DNA from: an uncultured Eubacteriales bacterium
GTDB lineage: Bacteria; Bacillota; Clostridia; TANB77; CAG-508
Reading direction: 5' to 3'
DNA: 38,850 bases
Assembly: GCA_949840345.1 (NCBI GenBank)
Contig: CATKWX010000018.1
Location: forward strand, 1-38,850
Shown here: positions 1 through 7,777 of the stretch, piece after piece
Position numbering within the stretch: the first letter of the stretch is position 1
Layout: every line of letters starts with the position of its first letter
The notes under the pieces: model-generated
Database searches by the model: none
What the model saw: only the letters and a program-made list of their open reading frames with translations
What the model was told of the DNA's origin: nothing
Made by a program: the position numbers and the translations under genes

Positions 1-297
1 AGAATCTTAACAACCCTTTAGATGGAACAGTCGAAAATCTGAGCCCGTATAAAATGTTCTGCAACCTTAAGAAAATAACATTTCCCGGCGGTACTGTCTA
101 ATTGTAATATTAAAGTTTTCTAATACTATTGGCAAAGAGTTTGGATAATGATAATTTAAATCTTTTATTTCTATATTTCCTTCTAGTTTATTTACTTTTA
201 TCATTCCATTTTCAAATGTATTTGTATTTATTTTTTCTTTTTCCACATTGTATTTTTTAGATATCATTAGTACATTTTTTTCTACATTTAATTTCAT
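1..297 (-). CDS. Truncated ABC-ATPase-like protein, runs off left edge
   Basis: Starts at ATG 297 behind a good RBS (GGAGG, 8 nt spacing). Conventional reading stops at 67. Two in-frame CGG codons (C at 87 and 47) interrupt it; skipping the C at each keeps the frame open to the edge (70+13+15 codons). Residues about 38-64 resemble the strand preceding the P-loop of an ABC exporter ATPase (IEIKDLNYHYPN...LENFNITI). GKC after the first skip could be a decayed Walker A, but the expected glycine-rich loop before it is shortened and no membrane domain precedes the start. It may be a degraded fragment or a new small gene. It has a Spo0A-type promoter. Identity is weak. Confidence 0.4.
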
Positions 298-325
298 AAT
301 ATTAGTCCTCCAAAAAATATATTTA

Positions 326-380
326 ATTTTATTATGATTTTGCCTAGATTTCAAGAAAAATCGTACATCAAAGTTCGACA
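326..380 (-). promoter_or_regulatory. Spo0A-type promoter: 0A box plus TTGAAA-17-TAAAAT
   Basis: On the minus strand TTGAAA (354-349) and TAAAAT (331-326) are exactly 17 nt apart. A perfect 0A box TGTCGAA lies just upstream (380-374). The stretch from the 0A box to the -35 closely matches the comM upstream region: CAAGAAAAATCGT and AAGTTCGACA are identical on the plus strand, about 25 of 31 positions overall. It would drive the gene starting at 297 and sits between that gene and the divergent HTH-Spo0E gene. Confidence 0.65.
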
Positions 381-463
381 CAAATAGGTCGCTGTGAGTT
401 ACCCATAGCATTTTTTGAATAAACATTATAGAATATAAGCATACTATCTATAGAGGTAATAAA

Positions 464-790
464 ATGTTTATATTCGTAATTAAACAATTAAGAGAAGCTA
501 GAAATATATCACGATATAAATTAGCAAAAATGACTAATTTATCTAAACCTTATATTATAGCTTTAGAAGAAAATAAAAAGAATAATCCAACTGTAAAAAC
601 TTTATCTATTATTGCTAATGCTCTTAGTGTAAATATCAAAGATTTATTCTATTCTACTGTCGAAATTGAGAATTTAAAGCAAGAAATGTATAAAAGAATA
701 GACCAGTTTGGAATTGGCTCAGCAGAAGTAATGGAGATAAGTCAAATAATAGACCTGCTTGTTAATATAGAAATGCAAAAAAAGGACTAG
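464..790 (+). CDS. HTH (Cro/CI) regulator fused to a Spo0E-like phosphatase domain
   Basis: 108 aa. Residues about 7-62 form a Cro/CI-type helix-turn-helix (LAKMTNLSKPYIIALEE). Residues about 68-104 resemble the Spo0E family of small Spo0A~P aspartyl phosphatases, which are two helices carrying an S-Q-x-x-D signature; here EISQIIDLL. In that family the motif contacts the phospho-aspartate of Spo0A. The HTH call is firm; the Spo0E call rests on motif and length. The start follows AGAGG with normal spacing. A Spo0A box lies 84 nt upstream in the divergent intergenic region. Inference: a phage-borne factor that could hold back host sporulation or sense it. Confidence 0.65.
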   Translation: MFIFVIKQLREARNISRYKLAKMTNLSKPYIIALEENKKNNPTVKTLSIIANALSVNIKDLFYSTVEIENLKQEMYKRIDQFGIGSAEVMEISQIIDLLVNIEMQKKD

Positions 791-844
791 CCTTTTATTT
801 TAGTATTTTCTCTTCTAATTTTAAATCCATATATTCCTCCGCTT

Positions 845-1600
845 CTAATAATTAGTAATTATCAATTCTTTATATTTTTTATGTTCTTCGTTTGCTGATG
901 TAAAATTACTAAATCTATCTATATCTCGTATATTAAAATCTTTGTATAATTCTCTTATATACTCACAATCATTATATGTAAGTATAAATTTCGAATTTAT
1001 ATTTTTTAGTACATTAAATAAGCGCTCGTGGTCATTTTTAGTAAAATTTGCATTTTTATAATAACTTTCCGTATCATAATAAGGAGGGTCACAATAAAAT
1101 AATACATTTTTTGCATCTTGCATTTGTATTAACTTTTCAAAATCCAAATTTTCTATTATTACACTTTTCAATCTCTTTTGTATTCCTTCAAACATCTTTG
1201 TCATATTTTCTATATTTCTTTTTACACTTCCGAAGCATTGTAGTTTAGCACCAAAACTAAATTTTATTATCATAAAGAATCTTGCAGCTTTTTGAATATC
1301 AGTCATACCTCTCATCTCATATTGCATTTTAAAATCTTCGAATAATTCTCTAGAATTTAGTAAATAATTCAATTCTTCTTTTACTGCATTTGAGTGATAC
1401 TTCATACATCTAAACAAATTTACTAGTTCGCTATTGTAATCGTTATATACTTCTGTTATTTTATTCCTTTCTTCATTAAATAGTACCCATGCAGCACCAC
1501 CAAAAACTTCTACATATTTGTTTATATCATTGGGAATCATTTCGCATATTTTCTTTCGTAATAATTTTTTTCCACCAATCCAGGTTATATAACTATACAT
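845..1600 (-). CDS. dam: DNA adenine N6-methyltransferase, Dam/D12 class
   Basis: 251 aa, the usual size for Dam-type enzymes. The N-terminal WIGGKK (about 8-13) is the SAM-binding FxGGK-type motif and DPPY (about 171-174) is the catalytic motif. VEVFGGAAWVLF fits motif I and the C-terminal region fits the D12 fold. Known function: methylation of adenine, often in GATC; the target here cannot be read from sequence. RBS GGAGG before ATG. It lies beyond the lysis genes with small regulators, a typical place for phage genes that protect against restriction or alter regulation. It has no in-frame CGG. Confidence 0.88.
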   Translation of the reverse strand: MYSYITWIGGKKLLRKKICEMIPNDINKYVEVFGGAAWVLFNEERNKITEVYNDYNSELVNLFRCMKYHSNAVKEELNYLLNSRELFEDFKMQYEMRGMTDIQKAARFFMIIKFSFGAKLQCFGSVKRNIENMTKMFEGIQKRLKSVIIENLDFEKLIQMQDAKNVLFYCDPPYYDTESYYKNANFTKNDHERLFNVLKNINSKFILTYNDCEYIRELYKDFNIRDIDRFSNFTSANEEHKKYKELIITNY

Positions 1601-1754
1601 ATTATTCCTCCATATTTTATTTTTGTATTATGATTTTAACATTTTTTATAACTCATTTTAACTTGTCTACAACTAACTTATCTCTACAACAGTTATCTCG
1701 AAACTAGTTAAATTTTTATAAAATTTTATGTAAAATTAAATTAGGAGGTTTGCT

Positions 1755-1955
1755 ATGGTATATTTAAGAATCAATGAATTATTAAAAGAACAAAAGAAAA
1801 GTAAATATTGGCTTATAAAAAATATGTCATGCAATTATCGCTCACTTTCTAATTTAATGAATAATGAAACAAATAGTATCAGATTTGACACAATAGATAA
1901 ATTATGTAATATATTTAATTGTGAAATTGGAGAGTTAATCGAATTTAGAAAATAA
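1755..1955 (+). CDS. Small Cro/CI-type HTH regulator
   Basis: 66 aa and almost entirely one HTH_26-like XRE domain (INELLKEQKKSKYWLIKNM, then a recognition helix near YRSLSNLMN). The strong RBS AGGAGG sits 7 nt before ATG. It points away from the methylase and toward the lysis-module terminator. It is too short for a sensor domain, so it is probably a constitutive DNA-binding protein. Its target is unknown. Confidence 0.75.
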   Translation: MVYLRINELLKEQKKSKYWLIKNMSCNYRSLSNLMNNETNSIRFDTIDKLCNIFNCEIGELIEFRK

Positions 1956-2016
1956 AAAAATATGTTGCATAATTCGTTTAGTTATGTTATTATGCAAGTG
2001 GAAAATTTTTAGATAT

Positions 2017-2060
2017 AAAGAAATAAAGCACTAACAATTTTGTTAGCACTTTATTTCTTT
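2017..2060. terminator. Bidirectional terminator after the lysis module
   Basis: AAAGAAATAAAG-CA-CTAACAA pairs with TTGTTAG-CA-CTTTATTTCTTT, a stem of about 19 bp with one small internal loop and A/T-rich flanks on both sides. It ends just before the endolysin stop (2066) on the minus strand and follows the plus-strand HTH gene. Confidence 0.75.
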
Positions 2061-2065
2061 TATTT

Positions 2066-2977
2066 TTATGCAAATAATTTATTCCAAGTTTTAGGTCCAA
2101 CAATTTTGTCGGCTACTAAGCCATTATCTTTTTGGAATTTCTCTACTGCTTTTGCTGTGTTTATTCCGAATTTTTTATCAGCACCTGCAGGACCGCAATT
2201 ATATCCTAATTCAATAAGCCTAGTTTGCACTTTGCCTACATAATCAGAAGTTTGTCCTTCTTTTATAAAAAATCCTGGATATTCTATTTTATTTGGTCTC
2301 ATAAAATCACTATTTAAAACTGCCCATGTTTTTACTCCGATTATTCCATCTACTACAAGTCCTGCATCCCTTTGTAATTGCTTTGTTGCTGCCTCTGTAT
2401 TATCGCCAAAATCTCCATCTGCACCATCTGGTCCACAACTATATTTTTTTGCTATCAATTTTTCTTGTCCTATTCGTACGAGATTGCCTTTTGAGCCTTT
2501 TTGTATTGTTGAATATGTAATTTCGTTGCTTACATTTTTATTTTCTTCCTGAGAATATTGTACAAGTCCAAAACCGTATATTCCAGGATTGTTTACATTG
2601 TACATACATCTTTTTACCATTTGCGATTTATTTCCTTCTATAGTATAAATATTTTCATTTTCGCATTTTTCTACAATGCCTATATGGTCTGATGTTCCAT
2701 TTGAATTATAATCAAAGAAAATTATATCTCCAGTATTAGGATTATAGCCTTTTGCTTTGAATAATCCTTTATCTTTATACCATTTTACAGTATTAGGTAC
2801 ATATGCTTGTTTTGGAATTAAAGTGTCTAAAATTCCTATTTGGTTTGCTAACCAACTAACAAAAATATTACACCATTCATCTTGAACTCCAAACCATTCT
2901 CCATATTTTGTATGATTATTTGAATATTCCTTATATCCTATTTCTTTTTGAGCTATTGCTATTATTTTATTTCTCAT
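2066..2977 (-). CDS. Phage endolysin: CHAP-like peptidase plus two peptidoglycan-binding repeats
   Basis: 303 aa from ATG 2977, chosen over a GTG at 2986 because GGAG is correctly spaced only for the ATG. Residues about 1-145 form a CHAP/NlpC-like amidase-endopeptidase: catalytic Cys in EWCNIFVSW and His in SDHIGIV. Two PG_binding_1 repeats follow (about 160-225 and 230-303), each with the CGP-GADG-FG pattern. Known role: cleaves host peptidoglycan at lysis after holin action. The start overlaps the holin gene by 11 nt, so the two are translationally coupled. Confidence 0.88.
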   Translation of the reverse strand: MRNKIIAIAQKEIGYKEYSNNHTKYGEWFGVQDEWCNIFVSWLANQIGILDTLIPKQAYVPNTVKWYKDKGLFKAKGYNPNTGDIIFFDYNSNGTSDHIGIVEKCENENIYTIEGNKSQMVKRCMYNVNNPGIYGFGLVQYSQEENKNVSNEITYSTIQKGSKGNLVRIGQEKLIAKKYSCGPDGADGDFGDNTEAATKQLQRDAGLVVDGIIGVKTWAVLNSDFMRPNKIEYPGFFIKEGQTSDYVGKVQTRLIELGYNCGPAGADKKFGINTAKAVEKFQKDNGLVADKIVGPKTWNKLFA

Positions 2978-3158
2978 CTTCCCCACTCTCCTTTTTTATT
3001 CTTGTAAAAAAATATGTCATAATTGAGCCATAACTTGTACAATACAATGCGACTATTTCCGTTGGTGGATTTAGGTTAGGCACAAATAATAATGCTACTA
3101 ATCCTAAAGTCATAACAACAGTTACAAAACTTTTTACATCTTCCCAAGCTTTCTTCAT
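2967..3158 (-). CDS. Phage holin-like membrane protein
   Basis: 63 aa with two hydrophobic segments (about 10-27 and 35-52) separated by a short Pro/Asn turn, and a charged C-terminus (KKESGEDEK). This matches small class II holins. It lies directly upstream of and overlaps the endolysin, and downstream of a one-TM coiled-coil protein, the usual lysis order. The call rests on topology and position; holin families vary widely in sequence. Confidence 0.75.
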   Translation of the reverse strand: MKKAWEDVKSFVTVVMTLGLVALLFVPNLNPPTEIVALYCTSYGSIMTYFFTRIKKESGEDEK

Positions 3159-3167
3159 AATACCCTC

Positions 3168-3497
3168 CTATTTATTTAATTTTTCTTCTATTTTTATAAG
3201 ACTTTCATTTATGTTTCCAAATTGTTTTATTGCTCTTTCATCATGTTGTCTAAATTCTGTTGTATTTGTGTCTATACTTGTTTTGAGCAAGTTTAAACTT
3301 TCTGCTATATTTCTATTAGAAACTGATAATTCGCTAAGTAATTTATTATTTGCTTCTCGTTCTGCTTTTCTTTCCTCTATGTCATGTGCTTCTTTTTCTT
3401 TTCTATCTTTTCTGTCATAAAACAAAAATATAATAAAAAGAACTGCTAATACTACAGTTCCTCCGTAATCTGATATTATCTTCGCAAATTCCTCCAT
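3168..3497 (-). CDS. XhlA/BhlA-like lysis accessory membrane protein
   Basis: 109 aa. One N-terminal TM segment (about 13-28) is followed by a strongly charged coiled coil (KEKEAHDIEERKAEREANNKL and on to the end). This architecture is common in hemolysin XhlA/BhlA-type proteins beside phage holins. RBS GGAGGATTCTT before ATG. It is 9 nt upstream of the holin stretch. Function is inferred from neighbours. Confidence 0.55.
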   Translation of the reverse strand: MEEFAKIISDYGGTVVLAVLFIIFLFYDRKDRKEKEAHDIEERKAEREANNKLLSELSVSNRNIAESLNLLKTSIDTNTTEFRQHDERAIKQFGNINESLIKIEEKLNK

Positions 3498-3507
3498 AAG
3501 AATCCTC

Positions 3508-4996
3508 CTATTCGTTTTTTAAATAATGTAGTTCTATATATCCTTGATAACCTGCATTTGCTAAACTTGATGTATATGTTGTTACTTTTATGTTTTCTCC
3601 TTCCATAGTTAAAACAATGCTATTATCGTTTATTTTTTGATGTGTCATTATGTCAGCCCACACATTACTAGTATAACCACTAATATGAGTATATCTATAA
3701 AAATTCGTTATTCCTGTAGCATAGGTTTGACTTGTTGCAGAAGGAATTGTACCTATAGCAAGTATTTTTCCATATTCTTTTTTGCCATCAATAATTCTGC
3801 CAGTTTCAAATTCTACTCCTGTTGTGATTTGTTTTTTATCCATTTCTTGCCAATTCGACCAAATTCCATTATTTTGACTTCTGAATTTGATTCCATTCAT
3901 ACTATATGAGAGTTGACTTCCATATTTAAAATCGCCGATACTGCATACCTAATACAGTATGGGAAGCACCTTTTTGTATATAATTACCATCATCAATTGG
4001 ATGATTTGTAATGCAATACATTTCTCTTTCTTTTAATTCGCTTCCTATAATCTGTTCAACAGTATCAAATTTGCTATCACTCACATGTACATTGAACTTT
4101 TTAAGACAGTTGCTTGTGCATTCTTTTAATAATTCTTTTACCGCATTAGCGTTGTATGTATTTGTATCAGTTGCCTCACCATCTTTTCCTATCATTTCTG
4201 TATTTTCTAGTTCATCTAATTTTGCTTTATCTTCTGGACTCATTAAACCCGCTTGTTCTTGCGTTGCTAATGATACATTTACTCCAGTATTACCTATCAA
4301 TTCCCAAATCCCGTTAATGTATATATATTCATTGTATATATTTTGCTCACTTTCGTTTTGAGAATCTTTAAGAACAAAATAGATAGTATGTATATCAATA
4401 TTTTCTGTTGGTAATTCTGATACAATAGATATATTAAATTGATTGATTGTTTCTAATGCTGCTGAAACTGTATTTTCAACATCACTTTTTATATTTTTAT
4501 AATTGTTTAAAATTTGATTTACATCCTCTACAATAGTATCGTAATCTTCATTTATTTGTTTTATTGTGGATTCACCTTTTTGTTGTAAATCTGTTACTGT
4601 TTTATCCATATATTCTATATAATTTGGTGTATTTTCCGCCGTAATATTATTTTTGCTTGTAGGCTCAATTATAAGGTTAATATAAAAAGAAGATACTACA
4701 TTATTGTTAGTATCTTTTATCTCTATTTCCATTTTTGCATTACCGCTTTGTCTTAAGCACTCTGCATTTAATGTTGCTGTTATAATATTGCCTTCTGTAG
4801 TAATGTTTTCCGATTGAATTACGATCGTATTATTTGGTTTTGTAAATATTATATTTACTGTATTATTTGATAAATCAACATTTAATCCACCATAGATTAT
4901 TTTAAATACAAATTCTGTTGTATTCATTTGTTTTAATCGAATTGTGTCATATTTTTTTAAATTAAAATCTATTGTCAATTCAACTTTTCTCTTCAC
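3508..4996 (-). CDS. BppU-like baseplate/receptor-binding protein, joined across one CGG
   Basis: 495 aa if the C of the CGG at 3937 is skipped (353 codons, then GGC and 141 more). The N-terminal about 120 residues match the DUF2479/BppU baseplate domain (TIDFNLKKYDTIRLKQ). A coiled coil (about 130-185) and a linker with ATQEQAGLMSPEDKAKLD follow, a phrase common in phage fibres. The C-terminal 142 residues are a tail-tip domain (YGSQLSYSMNGIKFR...). Conventional reading gives MQY-CGG-CGA-TTT-stop. Skipping C gives MQYGDFKYGSQLSYS and runs without a break into the open frame that begins at 3900, which has no RBS of its own. Confidence 0.82.
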
Positions 4997-5008
4997 AAAA
5001 TCCCTCCT

Positions 5009-7089
5009 TTACTGCATATATCCTAATATATTTAAGAAACCTTTTAATTGCCCTGTTTTTTCATAACCTGCCTGTTGAATAAAATCCATCACAAATTCTG
5101 GTGTTCCTTCTGTAGTTTGTACGACAAATGTTGTTGCCCCTGTACTAATATAATTTTTAAAATTTGTACTTTCAATCTGCTGCACATTATGACTACTATC
5201 TGTTGGATAATTTGCTGTAAATCCATTTGCTCCAAAAACTCCATTAACCAACATTAAATTATTTTCATCAAACGAATCATAAAATTCGGAATTTATGTAA
5301 GCTCCTCTTATATAATTTTTGTTTGTTAATTTATATAAATTCAAATATCTGCAATAGCCCCACCATTGTACTGTTGTCATAGGACTAGCCCATTTTATCG
5401 GTGCATGTTCTAATACAATTTTAGCTTCCTGGATAATAAAGTTTGGCGGTATATATACCTCAAATACTAATTTGGATTTTTTATATCCATCGTTAGTGTC
5501 ATTGACCATAAAGCCAACAAATTCTTTATCTGTTGACTTTCCTATGTATTGAAAATAGCTTAAAACACCATTTCCGCCAATTAGTCTTGCACCATTACTT
5601 AGTTTTATACCTTCGTTATCCATACGAATTAACTCTCTTGCCAATTCATCTTGCAAAGAAAATACACCAGAATAATTATTATTTCCACCTAGTACAAGTG
5701 TTCCTCCGATGAATTCTATCTGCAGATAATACACCGAGTTTTTATCATATTCGCGACAATGCTTCCATCCATAGTAGCAGCCATTTCATATGGACCATTA
5801 ACACCATTTTTAGAATAACCCCAGCCGTTTATATTCCATCTCCACAATTTTTGAGCTGTTTCTAATTTATCGGAATCCATAATATATAATTCTGAACGGG
5901 TTTTATATATATATCCTCCGCATTGCATTTACTAGCTTTTCTGTTGCATCTGCTTGAGCTTGTTCTAAAATTGTAGTAGATAAAGTTTCTGTTTCTTTTT
6001 TTACAGTATTTTTTATATTCTTTTGTGTATCTGTTATATAATTTGCTTTAAATTCGCCGTAATTCTAATTTCGTAAATCTATGTAGTAAACTATCATATA
6101 CTGTTTTAATAACTCTAACTTTAATTAGCATATTATCTAAAATTACTGTTACTGTATCACCCATAGCAACTTTTGTTAGGAATTTATAATCTTTGTACTG
6201 TTCTGTTTTAGATAAATCAACAAAATCTATCTTTACATTAACACTAGGCTTATCAATATCGTTTTCTGAAAATTCTAAATTGGCTCTTCTTCGTAATTCT
6301 GCATAGCACTCTTCTAATGTGTCATATCCTTCGTCGCTGTCTGCATTTTCCTTTAATTTAACATCTGAATATTCTATTTCTCCGATTCGTGGATGCGGAT
6401 AGTCTTCAATCAAGTTACTATCAACATACTTTTCTGGCAACATTAACCCATCATATCCGTATAGGTCGCAATCTTGTTATTACAGAGCTATCATCCTTTG
6501 AAAATTCTACTCCTGTAAGATTTTTTTTGTATTTTATTCTATATCCTCTGTCTTCTCCACGCTGTTGAAGCATTTTTATTGTGAAATTGTCTCTTTCCAG
6601 TTCTCCACCCCAAATTTTAACAAAGCTATTGTCTATATCGCCGACAATAGCTTGTATTGGATTTTTTCTTACATACCTAGCACTAGATACCTTTGTAATG
6701 TTAGAATAGCTTAAAAACGAGTGTGGATATTGTGTTCTACTTAACATCCAATCTAATGCAGAACTTCCATCTAAATTTTGTGGAAATACATCATCAAGAG
6801 AATTGTCTATTAAATCATAAGAGATGTGTTGCGGTTTTGCAGTAATGCTTATAAGATTTTCTTTGTATTTTTTAATTCTAAATAGTTGTTTTTCATTTGC
6901 TCCAGTATCGCATTTGATAATCATATCATTATCAATAATATTAGAATATTTACAGCCTTTAGGATATTCAAAACTTACAGTAAGCTGACCGTTTAACTCT
7001 TCTGTTACTTCACACTTTGTTGTATCCTTCAAACTACAAATACCATTGTTATGAAAATCTTTACAGTTTTTATCATATAAATTTATCAT
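5009..7089 (-). CDS. Phage tail endopeptidase/tail-tip protein, joined across five CGGs
   Basis: 691 aa if the C is skipped at five in-frame CGGs (C at 6459, 6059, 5920, 5736, 5708), placing Gly at 211, 344, 390, 451 and 460. The N-terminal two thirds match the Prophage_tail (Gp44/Tal) domain. The rest includes KTGVLSADRIHGGTLVLGG, a motif typical of tail-tip proteins, and a C-terminal domain. All five segment lengths are whole codons (210, 133, 46, 61, 9, 232 plus stop). Conventionally it breaks into four or five orphans lacking starts or RBSs. Follows Dit with a 4-nt overlap, the standard order. Role: tail tip, host-wall contact and penetration. Confidence 0.85.
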
Positions 7090-7775
7090 ACAAATGCCTC
7101 CCTATACTTGATTTGTAAGTTTGAGACATTCCCTATCCAATTTATATAATTTTCTCCTGGATGCAGTTCCGGAAACTCATCACAATATATTTTATCATTA
7201 CAATTCATAGTATCCTTAAATGCTTCTTCCATTTCGCAATCTAGTTCGATGTAATCTTCTATATTGTATAATATAACATTTTTATTATTTATTGTAAGTG
7301 TTACATCTCCGCTTCCGGTAATTTTTAAGTATGGCTTTATATCATGGGTAGATTCTGTAATAGTAAGCTCTGTTTCTTCTGAAATGTTAATACTCTTTTC
7401 CTCTAATCCATAAGCAATAGGCTGAACTTCGAAATTTATAGTAAACTCTTTGCACACATGATAAACTTGTGCAAAATCAATCTTGTTTTTAATAATTACA
7501 TTATAAAATTTATCTGGCTCTGTACTTATAACTAAAGTTCCACTTCCATTTAGCCATTTACTCATATTTCTTATGCTATCTTCTTTTATTAAAGTACACT
7601 TTATTTTATATTGAAAAGGTTTATAAGACTTATTATCTATATACAATTTGCCATTTCTTCCAGGTATTTCTTTTTCTTCGTAATTTCTCTGTGCTTTTGA
7701 AATAGGAGGCAACTCATTAACAACAATTCCTAAATCTTTACTATTTATATCATTAAAAATAAAAAAAGGTATCAT
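7086..7775 (-). CDS. Distal tail protein (Dit, siphovirus family)
   Basis: 229 aa. The N-terminus FFIFNDINSKDLGIVV and PGRNGKLYIDNKSYKPFQYKIKC are the signature of the phage tail family/Dit, the hub that joins the tail tube to the baseplate. The C-terminal half is a galectin-like carbohydrate-binding-type extension (GENYINWIGNVSNLQIKYREA). It sits between tape measure and Tal-like protein as in SPP1- and TP901-type phages. Confidence 0.85.
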   Translation of the reverse strand: MIPFFIFNDINSKDLGIVVNELPPISKAQRNYEEKEIPGRNGKLYIDNKSYKPFQYKIKCTLIKEDSIRNMSKWLNGSGTLVISTEPDKFYNVIIKNKIDFAQVYHVCKEFTINFEVQPIAYGLEEKSINISEETELTITESTHDIKPYLKITGSGDVTLTINNKNVILYNIEDYIELDCEMEEAFKDTMNCNDKIYCDEFPELHPGENYINWIGNVSNLQIKYREAFV

Positions 7776-7777
7776 TT

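Noticed and set aside
3..101. Plus-strand open frame ending at 101 (..TFPGGTV-stop)
   Set aside because: 33 codons only, no family recognised, and it opposes a minus-strand gene with a good RBS and promoter. Kept only as a possibility.
5009..7089. Tail gene as a cluster of pseudogene fragments from random frameshifts
   Set aside because: Every break is at the same codon with the same +1 correction, the segments between are intact and in order, and the same pattern is in unrelated host genes.
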